From: Turbatrix aceti
Taxonomy: Eukaryota > Nematoda > Chromadorea > Rhabditida > Panagrolaimidae
NCBI GenBank assembly: GCA_963969345.1
Contig: OZ017766.1
Coordinates: 11,222,001 to 11,286,000, forward strand
Direction: 5' to 3'
Length of the DNA stretch: 64,000 nucleotides
Under the pieces are notes generated by a model that saw only the letters and a list, made by a program, of their open reading frames with translations, was not told where the DNA came from and searched no databases. Shown here piece after piece: positions 11,974-23,530 of this stretch. A program made the translations under genes and the position numbers. Numbering within the stretch: the first letter of the stretch is position 1; every line of letters begins with the position of its first letter.

Positions 11974-13250
11974 TGTGATCTAAAAAAAATTTTGTTGTAA
12001 AAAAATAACTGGGAAATAATCAGGGTTCCACGAATTTAATAAAAAGTAAAAAACACGAAAGTGTGGGGCACAAAAAAGAAAAAGAAGAAAAAAAGTGAAG
12101 TCTGCCGAAGAAAATGAAGGAGGGAGGCTTTTCATTGCCGTCTTCTTCTTCTCAAGAAAAAAAAAACAACGAGCAACTGGGCTGGGCTGCCGTTGCCGTT
12201 GAAGCAAGCGAAGCTTGAGCTGCATTGCCGTGTGTGAGTCGTTAAATGTCAATACCCTAGTTGTACTATTGGCAACTGGCAACAACGCAAGAAAATGTGA
12301 AGAGAGGGGGGGGAGAAGCTTGCTGCTTCACGGACGGCAGAAATAAGTATGTAGCGCATGCATGCCATGCATAACATGCATGTGTATGTCGGTATACCGA
12401 GAAAAAAAAGAGTGAAGCTGTCCTGACGCCGCCGACGTCGATGTCGATGTCGGTGCCGGCGCCGGCGCCGGGACAAAACCATTCCTTGCTGGGCTGGCTG
12501 GCTTGCCCTCTAGGGGAGAGACGGCACACAATCCATCTCCCCTCTCCCGGCTGTTTGTCTGTCATGTACCACCAAGCATCAAAGGCAATTTTTTTTCTTT
12601 CAGAGTGGCATTTACTATTATTTGTTTGCCGGCCGATTTTTTTTTTGGCATGTGCGTCCCTATCTTGTTGGCAGCAAAAAAAGGATCTTCTTCTGAAGGA
12701 AAAGCACATTCATGCTTGCCTGAGGGCTACAAAAAAACCAACCCCCAAGTTTGTCTGTCTGGCACTGAAAAAAAAAGATGAGATGCACGAATTTGCTGCA
12801 ATGGCATTTTCTGTCCTTTCTATTTTTTTTCCTACAAAAAAAAGGCACGAAGCTCGAAGCTCGTAGCTTGGAATTTCCCTAAAAGGCGCTTGACTGCTGG
12901 TAGCAGTTGTGTGTATGTATGCACTACCATTCATGTCAGTCAGTAGGTCGACGGAAGCCGCATAAAATAAAAAAGACCCGCGTAACCACATATTTTTTCT
13001 GGTTTGGGCAAAAAAATCGAATTTTGCCTGCGAAGCTGGGAGGCTGGGAGTATACAGATGGGTTTCCGGTTAACATACGTAAAAAAAGGGGAAAGAAAGA
13101 AAATTTGGTTAAAATTGTTTTCATCCGGAGAAAGGAGTAAAAAAATTGGGAAAGACAAAGGAGAGGATTTTGGTGACGTTTTGGACTTTTGTAGAGGATT
13201 GCTAATATTTATGACAAATTTGAGTTGTTTTTTGTGGATTTAAACTGAGA
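11974..13250. promoter_or_regulatory. Upstream region of synaptotagmin gene, with CpG-rich stretch
   Basis: This block is much less AT-rich than its surroundings. It contains GTCGAT and GCCGGC short repeats at about 12427-12475, and many overlapping open frames in all directions with no splice context. Being immediately 5' of the snt-1 ATG, it most plausibly holds 5' UTR exon(s) and promoter. No core promoter motif is identified. Confidence 0.4.
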
Positions 13251-16047
13251 AGAATTTGTTGTATTGGTTAATAATGACTGCAAAATGATGACAAAAAGTT
13301 GAAAAAATGATGAAAGAAATTGCATATAACAACAATTTTATGATAATAAAAATTTCAAATTTCAAAAATTTCACTGAATTTATTTTACTATTAAGCATAC
13401 ATATTTGCGCTTGAAAAAAAACTAAAAACGTTCATTTTGAGAGCCGAGAATTTCAAAACAAAAAAAAAACAAACCCAAATCTAAAAAAAAAATTTATTTT
13501 AGTTTTTTTATTGTATTTCGATCGAGTTTTTTTTATTAATTTTTGATAAAAAAATACATTTTTGATTTTTAGAAGGATTGACTAAATTAAAAAAAAACTG
13601 GCATCTCTTTTAAAATAAAACTGGATTATCATCAAAGCAATACAAAAATTAAAAATTTAGTATACAATTTGATATTCTTATCCAAAAACGGCGAATTCAA
13701 AATGCAGCACAATTGTTTTTGTTTTTTTTTGCTGTCAATAAGCACCACACCAAATAACGCATTTACCGTTAACGCACATTTTTTTTTGTAATGCAGTAAT
13801 GCATGCCGTTAACGGCTGTCATATTTATTGTAAAATTTTACCAGGCACTTTTTATTAGAAAATATTAATGCCAAATAACAGTTCATGGATGTATTATAAT
13901 GCCATCGGATTTCCAATGACACACAAAGATTGACGACGACGATGTTATCCGTGAAGCCCCGAAGAGATTAACAGATGATATGGATTAATTATTGTTAAGA
14001 GAGACTTTGCGTACGTAATTTTGTCCAAAATCCAGAATGGCTTACTCAGAGTGTCGGTCAGATTATTGGTCATCTATGTATAATATCAGTAACTGATGAT
14101 AACACATTTGCACAAACAGATGCGAGTTGGCGTGCATGTTGCAAGCAGCCCATTTTCGTCGCAAGAACCTTCATTCAAAAATTTATTTTTACGCGCAATT
14201 TAATTTTCGTGCTAAGAATCTTCAAATTCAAAAAAAAATTGCATTACTAAAATTTCGTTTAAAAACAATAACTAAAAAACAAAAAAAATTCTTCATAATA
14301 TGATGTTGTTTTGTTAAATACAAAAAATTGTTTATCACAAAAATTGTGATCTCTGCATTGAACAATAATTTTTACACTCAAAATGCACTTTTGGGTTTGT
14401 AGATAAGGTGTGTGCCATGCATATTTATATTTATAAACATTTATTTTTAAATAGAAAGCAAGGGGTAAAAACTGGCAATGATTTTAATGCGATGATTTTA
14501 AAAAACATTTTTTTTTTTAATTGTGAAAAGTATAAAAAATTTTATACAAAGGTCAAATTGTTTACAACAAAAAAAATGTAAACATAAGTCATTACTATTA
14601 TGACAACGATCAGATATAGGATGAATCTAAAATGAGCATGCGAAGAAACAAAAAATAATGAATAAATAAATAAAAAGTCCCGAAGCTATTTTTGACCCCA
14701 ATTGTTCCCACGAAAGAAGGAGAGATGAATTTTGAGGACTTTTTGACGTTATCAAGCATCGCGAAAAAAGGCGATTACGACAGAAAGCCCATTTTGGTTG
14801 TGGGATCGTGCCGTCATTTAAAGAAAAACGATAGCATAAAAAGTCCGGAAATAAAAGCACTTGTTTGTCAACGTTTCATTTTTTTGCAGCTTTCTTCTTT
14901 CTTTTGGAAAACACAAATTCGGGGAAGGGGATTGAAGATGGATTTAGAGAACAAAACTGTGTATCAATCTTGTATTTTTTATAAATGTCAAATTTTACAA
15001 TATCTAAAAACCAGGTTCCTTAACGAAACACATGCTAACAGAAAAAAATTGATAAATATATTTTTTTTGTTGATGCTTCGCTCTTTTGCAGTTTTTTTGG
15101 AAAACCGTTGTAGAAAAAAAATTAAAAAAAACAAACTGTCTAGACGGTAAGCAATGAAATTTAACTATTTTGTATCGCTGTAAAAGCCATACAAAATATG
15201 TTTTTATATCAGGGCAAAACTGAGCTTTCATCCATGAAAATTAAAAAAAAAAATATTTTTGACGTTACAAGTTCCAAAGTTCCAAAACACAAAACCCAAA
15301 TATCAAATACAAAAAACTGGCCTAACGAAAGTCGCTTTTTTTAATATTATTTATCAGTAACTGTCTTCCAAAATAGATTTACGATTTATATATGACTTAT
15401 TTTTAAACAGACTACCAGCGCACATTGCACCCGGAAAAACAGAGTAAACAAGCATTATTTATTGCAATACAAAGCACATTGTTGACATACCGGGATAAAA
15501 ACAAAGAAATATGCTTTATTCTCTAGGAATTTTATTTGCGGGTTTTTGACACTGGTTGGTATTGATATTCGCTACAAAGGTTTTCTTTTTTTTGAAACTT
15601 TATCCTTTTTTTGGTATCATTATTGCTTTTTTGCTAAAAATAATTCAGCATACATTGTACATACATAGTATACCTAGGTACAAATTTTTGATAAAAAATA
15701 AACTGGAACATATGTATGTGATCCTTGATAATTTTTTTTGTATTATGCATACATGCATACAATAAAACTGTGAACAAACTTTAAAAACATTTGAAACTGT
15801 TATACTTGATATTTTATTGATTTATTAAGTTAATACAAAAAAACTGTTTTTCAGAATACAAACATATGTTTTTTTTACATCATTTTACCGAATTTGATGT
15901 TTTTTGTTACAAAATGTTTTATAATAATTGTTCAATTTTTTGCTTGATTTAAGCCTGATAATAATACATATCTTTTTTTGTTTGTAAACATTTGTATAAC
16001 TGGAAATGAAAAAAATTAAAAAACTTTATTTCGACAAACATTACAAA
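13251..16047. other. AT-rich spacer without a recognised gene
   Basis: Nearly 2.8 kb of homopolymer-rich DNA between snt-1 and the 3' end of the dioxygenase gene. Near 13755-13820, variants of GTTAACG and GCATG are arranged as imperfect inverted copies. Open frames near 14690-15150 and 15556-15765 are Lys/Phe/Ile-rich and look non-coding. Confidence 0.45.
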
Positions 16048-19000
16048 CTACTGGTAATCAATGAGGTCCTCAGACAAAAATGTGCGTGCCTTTCCGAGAA
16101 AGTCATCTCTGGCGAGGTAGCATCCGCACATAATCCTCGGCCCGGTGAACGACGTCCTAGCATGAAAGACTCGAAAGTTGTCGACAAAAATGACGGTTCC
16201 AGGATCCAAAAAAGTTCTGATCGCGTTCTTCGGATCATTGACGGCCTTCGAAAATGCTTCGTACGCTTCATAAAAAGCAACCGTATTTTCGATGTGTTCG
16301 CTGATGGCCATCGGAGCCCGGTCGTAGGGATTGTACCTGATCTGGGCAAAAGACCGTCCATCAGGTGTCAGCCGAATGACAGGTTGCCCCAGGGAACGGA
16401 CATACAAAAGTCCGGGATTCTCGATATAGTGGTGATCGATCAGGGTTTGGGTAAGAACGTCGAAGAGAAGCGGATGGTCTCGACGAAATTCATCAGCAAC
16501 GTGAAAACCATCGACAAAGAAACTCTCGCCACCGGTGGTCGCGGGCTGGAGGCAGTGGAACACCTGAATGCCGGGGGTGTGGTTGAAGTAAGTGCCGTCG
16601 GTATGGGGACCGATGCCGTCGCTGCCGTACGCAGTGTCATCGTGGCGATCCTAAATTTGTGATAAAATTAGAAAATTTTTGATAAAAAAAAACTGGATCT
16701 GATGGTAGATAAATAAATATTTATAAATATATAAAATTAGGGTGCTAACCATTGAGAAAGACAGCAAGACAAAAATAAAACAAACATAAAACTAAGGGAG
16801 GTGAAAAACAATTGTAAAATATTTTTGTCTACCAAGAAAGTATTTATTTTAAAAATATTTTTGAGATAATACAGTCAAAACAATTTCAAAAATGATAAAA
16901 ACTGATCAATAATTATTATATCAAACGTTTTAAGAGGCAGTCCACGACAGGATTTAGGAACAAGGGGGAGACGAGGACAAGGCTTTTTTACACTTTCAAA
17001 TGTTTTGAGCCAGAATTGTTCCCCACCCCTAGGAAGGTCTAAAACCGCGATACACAGATTTTTAAAAAAATCGGAATCTGTAGTTTTGGCTTCTGAAAGA
17101 TTTTGACACAAGTTAATGCCACGCACTGCGTTCAAGAGGAAAAGAGCTGAAAAATTTTTTAGGGGGGTTTTGGGGGAAGGGGAACACGATGTCGTAGTCA
17201 GATTTTTTTTATCGTTACGGTAAGTGCCACTTTTAGGCAAATTTTTTTGGTTTTTTGGCTACCATTGATTGGGTTTTCAGAGGTGCCAACATTGTTATAT
17301 CCTATCTTCTTCCCCGTGTTTTTACGCCTCGAATGATGTATAACACAAAATTTTGAAAGGGGGATAAAGTTGTCATTTTGGCAATTTCGGTCGCGCACTC
17401 GAGTAAAAAGCGCGCGCACTGTCTCTTTTTCGCTTCGCAGGTCGAAAAAATGATGCGCGCGCACGTAAAAGGAGTCGACTTTGAAAAATTGCCCTGAAGC
17501 CAGTTTTTGTTTTTAATGCTTGCGGTTACTTTGTTGGGTTTGGGCATGTCCCAAAGATTGTTTTCAGCTACTCGTGCTTTTTATTGCATAATTTTCCGAT
17601 CAGTGACGGCATTGGAAAGTTCATGTTTCTATTGTCGCCTGTAGCACTGTGCAAAATTAAACGACAAAAATGGCAAGTAGGTTAAGACAATCTTTGGGAC
17701 ATGCCCAAACCCAACAAAGTAACCGCAAGCATTAAAAACAAAAACTGGCTTCAGGGCAATTTTTCAAAGTCGACTCCTTTTACGTGCGCGCGCATCATTT
17801 TTTCGACCTGCGAGGCAAAAAAGAGACAGTGCGCGCGCTTTTTACTCGAGTGCGCGGCGGAAATAGCCCAAAATGACAACTTTATCCCCCTTTCAAAATT
17901 TTGTGTTATACATCATTCGAGGCGTAAAAACACGGGGAAGAAGATAGGATATAACAATGTTGGCACCTCTGAAAACCCAATCAATGGTAGCCAAAAAACC
18001 AAAAAACTTTGCCTAAAAGTGGCACTTACCGTAACGATAAAAAAAATCTGACTACGACATCGTGTTCCCCTTCCCCCAAAACCCCCCTAAAAAATTTTTC
18101 AGCTCTTTTCCTCTTGAACGCAGTGCGTGGCATTAACTTGTGTCAAAACCTTTCAGAAGCCAAAACTACAGATTCCGATTTTTTTAAAAATCTGTGTATC
18201 GCGGTTTTAGACCTTCCTAGGGGTGGGGAACAATTCTGGCTCAAAACATTTGAAAGTGTAAAAAAGCCTTGTCCTCGGTCCGAAATCCTGTCGTGGACTG
18301 TCTCTTAAGAGGGAGTCTGCGACAGGATTTAGTTTCGACGGAACAGCTATTTTATGACGACAAATGTTTTGTGCCCAAGTTGTAAGGGACCATGGATAAG
18401 GTCTAAATCCGGGATATTAGATTTTTCTGATGCCGGATTCTGAAGTGGCATCTTCTGAAAGTTCACCACCCCTGATTTTTCAAGTCGCTTCATGGTTGAG
18501 GCAAAAATTTGATATTTTGGATACGGGGGTTTCTTGGCACGGGAAATCGATTGGCGTACTCAGATTTTTCAAAAAACATCTGGTTTTCCTGTAATTATCG
18601 ATTTTTGCCAATTAACGTTACTTTATGGCCTCTGGTAATTTTAAAAAAAAGTTCCGTTTTGTACAGACCCTTTTATCTTGTAGCCCGTCTTTTTCTGTGT
18701 CGGATAAGCTCAAAAAATAAAAAAAAGGAGGGATACCAGAAGGCCATATCCGTGGTTTTCCGTCGCGCACTCGAGTAAAAAGCGCGCGCACAGTCTCTTT
18801 TTCGCTTCGCTGGACAAAAAAGTGATGCGCGCGCACGTAACAGGAGTCAACTTTGAAAAATTGCCCTGAAGCTAGTTTTTGCTTTGAATGCTTGTGGTCA
18901 TTTTTTTTGGTTTGGGCATGTCCCAAAGATTGTTTTTGGCCACTTTTCTCTTTGATCGGTTAATTTTGCGCAGTGCTACAGGCGACAAAAGAAACATGAA

Positions 19001-20657
19001 CTTTCAAATGCCGTATCTGATCGGAAATTTATGCAATAAAGAGCACAAGTAGCTTAACACAATCTTTGGGACATGCCCAAACCAAACAAAATGACCGCAA
19101 GCATTCAAAACAAAAACTAGCTTCAGGACAATTTTTCAAAGTTGACTCCTGTTACGTGCGCGCGCATCACTTTTTTGTCCAGCGAAGCGAAAAAGAGACT
19201 GTGCGCGCGCTTTTTACTCGAGTGCGCGACGGAAAACCACGGATATGGCCTTCTGGTATCCCTCCTTTTTTTTATTTTTTGAGCTTATCCGACACAGAAA
19301 AAGACGGGCTACAAGATAAAAGTGTCTGTACAAAACGGAACTTTTTTTTTAAATTACCAGAGGCCATAAAGTAACGTTAATTGACAAAAATCGATAATTA
19401 CAGGAAAACCAGATGTTTTTTGAAAAATCTGAGTACGCCAATCGATTTTCCGTGCCAAGAAACCCCCGTATCCAAAATATCAGATTTTTGCCTCAACCAT
19501 GAAGCGACTTGAAAAATCAGGGGTGGTGAACTTTCAGAAGCTGCCACTTCAGAATCCGGCATCAGAAAAATCTAATATCCCGGATTTAGACCTTACCCAT
19601 GGTCCCTTACAACTTGGGCACAAAACATTTGTCGTCATAAAATAGCTGTTCCGTCGCCTTCACCTTATTCCTAAATCCTGTCGCAGACTCCCTCTTAATT
19701 AATATTCACTGCACTGGTCTTCATTTTAAACGCAAAAAATCACTTTGCTTTTTGGTGTTTTTTTTTACAAAATTGTGCAACGGGGTTCAAATTTATCAAA
19801 ATTATAATATTACATATTTAACGTTATTAAACAAACTTAGAAATTGCGCATTTCCAGAAATACAAAATAAAGTTTTTGTTTATTTTTTTGTTAAATTTTT
19901 TTTTCAGTAGATTAAAATTATACATTTAAGAAAAAAAACTGGGCGGATTTAAAATCAAGTAATTGAAAAAAAACCTACCGAAATTCCCTCATCCGTTCCA
20001 AAAGTCCAAAACTTTCCAAAAAAGGTATTCTGAATAGTACTGATGGACTGACAAAACACCCTTGTGGCATCTGATTCCGGTGGAATGCCATTGACGGTCG
20101 CAATGCCGTAACGAACAAATGCCTCGTAGAAGGACGTAAAATCAAAAGGCTGTCGATAATTCACCGACGGAATAACCGCCAGTGATGCCTTATCCCAGAG
20201 CTGCAAACCATTCGGCGCGAGACTGGGTAGCGAAGTTGGACGGACGTTGGAAGTTTGAACCTTGAACGTCGGTGTCGACCATTTTAGCAGATCGGATGCT
20301 AGAAACTTGCTCTGATGGCTGTCCGACCACTGAACTGTCAGAAATTGTGTTGCTACGTCAAGGCTTATTTTTGAACTAAAACTGGGAAAATGTTTGAGAC
20401 ATATAAATATCGTCGGCAGAAAAAAAAACCTACGGATCATCAACCCGGGCCGGGTTAAAAAAATCAATACCATTCGATCGACGCTGATTTGTCTCCGGAT
20501 TGTATGATTTATTCGAGCGACAGTGATCTCTCAGCCAGACGAGGGGGAGCTTCAGGGGGGCTTCAAATGGATTTTCGGCTTTGAGAGTCAGAAATTCACT
20601 TTTTGGCTTGGTGAGATCGACAATGAGAGACTTGAAGCGACGCGTGCACCGACGCAT
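16048..20657 (-). CDS. Trimethyllysine dioxygenase (carnitine biosynthesis)
   Basis: Three exons (20657-20434, 20375-19979, 16650-16048) give about 407 residues, close to the ~420 of animal trimethyllysine hydroxylases. The N-terminus MRRCTRRFKS is Arg-rich, compatible with mitochondrial import. The N-terminal domain has the family signature WLRDHCRSNKSYNPET; the cysteine in DHC is kept but the second zinc-ligand-like cysteine is replaced by Lys-Ser. The catalytic double-stranded beta-helix shows DDTAY, the iron-binding HTD of PHTDGTYF, GIQVFHCLQ, TGGESFFVDGF and the distal FHARTSFTGPR (His plus 2-oxoglutarate-binding Arg). The enzyme uses Fe(II), O2 and 2-oxoglutarate to hydroxylate N6-trimethyllysine. 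It resembles TMLHE more than gamma-butyrobetaine hydroxylase. The 3.3-kb second intron carries two palindromic transposons. Confidence 0.9.
16934..18304. mobile_element. Palindromic TTAA element A (PALTTAA-like MITE) in intron
   Basis: A 1371-bp element between TTAA (16930-16933) and TTAA (18305-18308). The two halves are near-perfect inverted copies of about 615 bp (GAGGCAGTCCACGACAGG at the left, its complement at the right), around a ~130-bp loop near 17565-17690. It includes a CG-rich block with CGCGCGCAC and CTCGAG. Open frames inside appear as mirror images on both strands, so they are palindrome artefacts. Architecture matches the nematode palindromic TTAA repeat class; TTAA targeting suggests piggyBac-type mobilisation. 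Confidence 0.88.
18309..19694. mobile_element. Palindromic TTAA element B, abutting element A
   Basis: A 1386-bp near-perfect palindrome starting GAGGGAGTCTGCGACAGG and ending with its complement. It is flanked by TTAA at 18305-18308 (shared with element A) and 19695-19698. The loop is at about 18935-19060. The inner core (CGCACTCGAGTAAAAAGCG through CCCAAAGATTG) matches element A, while the outer arms differ. The loop sequence is in the opposite orientation to that of element A. No transposase is encoded. Confidence 0.88.
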
Positions 20658-21378
20658 CTTTTTTCTCGGTTGACTGCAACGAAAAAATTGCAATGAAGGA
20701 GAGTTGGATAACAGTTATAGTTGTTGATTGACTACCCAGCGACCACGAGGTAAACAGGTGGTTGTAGCGAACAGGAATGTCTACTGATCTTGCAATTTTT
20801 TTTCTTGTTTGTGTTCCTGTTCTTTGTCACTTTGGTAATCGATTAGAATAGGTAAGAGACCAAAAACTACGACGTGACGCAGGTAGCTACGATTGACGGC
20901 GCCCTCTTCGTGCAATCTCGATACTCACCACTGTCTCTTTAATTTTGTAATGAGTAATTATGCACGAGAAAGAGTAATAAAGTAAAGTAAAGTAAAGAGA
21001 CCAAAGGTTAGAATTTTTTTCTTTGAAGAAAAACGCTACTGATTTAATGAATATTTCTTATATCACAAAAAAAAATTGCATTTAGTCATCATAATAAATT
21101 TTTGCAATTTGCACATTATTTAGACAAAATGGTGTGGAGCAAAGTGTATACATGAATCATTTTTTACATGCTAAAGTTTATGTGCATGCAATATTTCTGG
21201 TAATATTTTTTTGTCCGAAACACAGACCAAGTGTTTTTTTAAAGCTGGTAAATTTTTCATTTCAAAAAAAAGCTTGCAATTTCTTTTAAAAATATTTCAA
21301 TTTACATATTTTTTAACATCAGCAGTTTAACAAAAGTATGTATTATCAAAAAAACTGATTTGTCATAATTGATAAAAT
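20658..21378. other. Upstream of the dioxygenase; AGTAA microsatellite
   Basis: The first ~280 bp are less AT-rich and probably include 5' UTR and promoter. A GTAAA-type tandem run lies at about 20973-20998; a similar run occurs near 61990. No gene is seen. Confidence 0.4.
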
Positions 21379-21745
21379 CAGGGTGGCGAAGAGGGGATTC
21401 CCATGGGAGTCCCATGGGAAATATCCCGGGAATTATCTCGGGATTCCCATCTATCACGGGAAAATTCCCCACGGAATTTTGAAAATGCGCGATCCCGCCT
21501 AAAATATCACCGTTATTTTACGCAGGAGCGTGCTTTTTTCTTTCCGACAAGGGAAATTATATTATTTTCATTGTTAATTTTGTTACATTAATAAAATAAG
21601 TGTGTTTTCGGATATCTTTTTTGTATGAACATGTACTTTTTTAAACGTACCAAAAAATACCCCCGGGGACTCCCATGGGATTCCCATGGGAATCTCATGG
21701 GATAATTCCCCTATTTCTAATTCCCATGGGAGTTTCGCCACCCTG
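21379..21745. mobile_element. Non-autonomous hAT element 1 (367 bp)
   Basis: Terminal inverted repeats CAGGGTGGCGAA and TTTCGCCACCCTG are flanked by an exact 8-bp target duplication GATAAAAT (21371-21378 and 21746-21753). That is the hallmark of hAT-superfamily insertion. The interior near both ends is built of repeated CCCATGGGA/TCCCATGGG palindromes. No coding capacity. Confidence 0.9.
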
Positions 21746-21753
21746 GATAAAAT

Positions 21754-22534
21754 CGAATATTTAGAAGCAGTGCGTTTTTAAAAAAACTTTTAAGTTTAAA
21801 AAACTGTGATTACCTTCATGTTGAGTTGCACCAAGGTTTTTTTTCTCTCTAATATTTTACTTTTACTAAAAAAATTAAAAAATCTTAAAAACGTACAATT
21901 TATTTATTTATTTATTTATTTTAAAAACGTACAATTTATTTATTTGAAATAAACTGTACCAATGCACTCGATGCAAGAATTGGTAGAAAGGTGTAACGAA
22001 CATTGAAACTTGGAAGTTTGAAGCTTGAACGTCGTCGCTTGATGTGCCATGTTTAGAATACAAGGAGCGATACTAAGTTTATTCAAGTATGAACAATTCG
22101 CAGATTTGTTGCGAATTGAATAAATGTAAATTTTTGTTACGCTATTGATAAAATTTGTATCAGTTCCAAACGGTTCCAAAAAATGCAAAAAAAAAGTTTA
22201 TAGTTCCTAACAAAACCTAAAAATTTTTAGTTTTAAAAAACTGTACCAACTTCGAATGATTTTTATTTCGAAATTGTACCAAACAGTTGCCAAGTTCTGT
22301 AAAAACTGCGACTAAATTTTCTTGTACAATTTTTATCGTTAATTTTTTGTTTCGTGATAAATTGTAATGTAAACTGCGTAAATATCTAGTAGATTATTAT
22401 GGATGGCACAAAGGGGCGTGGCTGGCGAAAGCAAAACAGGAGCGCAACAACACGATCGTCACTTTTTTTCTGACGAACTTGTCAACTTTTTTGACGGCGT
22501 TTGAATACTCATAATTTTGTATTATACTTACAAG
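21754..22534. other. Intergenic, AT-rich, with a short tandem duplication
   Basis: A ~30-bp unit (AAAACGTACAATTTATTTATT) is repeated at 21888-21947. The remainder is featureless AT-rich sequence between two hAT elements. Confidence 0.5.
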
Positions 22535-22893
22535 CAGTGTTGTCGGTTCTGAACCGGAACCGGAACCGAAAGTAGAAAATTCGGTTTCCCGAACCGGAAC
22601 CGAACCGGAACCAAAGAACCGAACCGGAACCGGAACTTTTCAAACCGCGTGCGAAACAAAATTTGAAGGATTTTTGTGGCAAAAGTGTTCAAAAAGAAAA
22701 CCGATTTCGAAGCGCTTTTTTCACTCTGAGAGCTCAATTTTGATGTAATTTGAACAGATTTTTAAAATCCGGGTACCCGGAACAGGAACCGGAAATGATT
22801 TTTACGGGTACCCGGAACCGGAACCGAAAATTAATTTTTCGGGTACCCGAACCGGAATCGGCCGGTTCCGGGTACCCAAACCCGACAACACTG
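22535..22893. mobile_element. Non-autonomous hAT element 2 (359 bp)
   Basis: Terminal repeats CAGTGTTGTCGG and CCGACAACACTG have an exact 8-bp target duplication CTTACAAG (22527-22534 and 22894-22901). Both halves consist of tandem GGAACCGGAACC-like and GGGTACCCGGAACC units, so it is internally repetitive and partly self-complementary. The termini differ from element 1. Confidence 0.9.
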
Positions 22894-22901
22894 CTTACAA
22901 G

Positions 22902-23184
22902 AATTTTGCTTGCATGATCGCAGGAATAGATCATGCACGAAATATCTCAGAACTTTTTTTTAAACTGTTTTCTGTAGCTTACGTTTTATAAAATTACATT
23001 GTTTGATTTTGTTTTTGAATTTGAATTTTGTAACATTTTTTAATATTGTTTTTGCTTTTTATGCCAACGATTTTAACCGGATTTTTTAACTGGGTTTTTC
23101 TACATTACAGGATAGTTGTTTTTTTTGACAGCAGATTTCCTTATCTAAAATAATTTGCATTTTGTTTCGTCCACAGCAGCAGAC
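22902..23184. other. Short AT-rich spacer
   Basis: Homopolymer-rich spacer leading into the inverted duplication; nothing recognised. Confidence 0.4.
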
Positions 23185-23189
23185 ATATA

Positions 23190-23530
23190 CATAAAAATCA
23201 CATCAGTCACTCAAAATACATTCCAAAATCAAAAAAAAAGTGTTTACGCTTCCGCATGGGCTGTCCATAAAATTTTATGGGTGATAGTACCTACCAGCCC
23301 CCCGGGTAGAGGCCAGTTCGAGCCGTAAAGACAAAGAACACGCCTGGTAAGAGAATTCTTGTTTTTTATGAGTGGTCAGTAGGCGCGCGGCCGGTCACGG
23401 AGAGCTAAAAATGTCACGGACAAATAAAGAAAGCGGAAAAGGAGTCCTAAATGGGGATCTGGAATGCAGGGAAAAAGATGAAAAGCACGAAGCGATGGAA
23501 ACGTGCATTCAAACAATTTTTTGTTAAAAA
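23190..23530 (+). repeat. Dispersed repeat R1, copy 1
   Basis: Shared landmarks with copies 2-4 are TCCATAAAATTTTATGG-like, CCCCGGGTAGAGGCCAGTTCG, a GGTCAGTAGGCG stretch, AAAAATGTCACGGA and a terminal ACGTGCATTC. Orientation is set by the GGTAGAGGCC strand. Its nature is unknown; it lies upstream of the FAM162 promoter region. Confidence 0.75.

Noticed and set aside
12266..12991. Many open frames of 60-147 codons in all six frames upstream of snt-1
   Set aside because: The higher GC content removes stops by chance; none has a recognisable domain or splice-consistent extension.
17302..18308. Repeated frames starting MPKPNKVTASIKNKNW on both strands, and similar frames at 18618-19374
   Set aside because: Palindrome artefacts of elements A and B; codon positions do not differ in composition.
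20973..20998. GTAAA tandem run considered as a possible telomere-like repeat
   Set aside because: Unit and length fit a short microsatellite; the similar run at about 61990 is also short.
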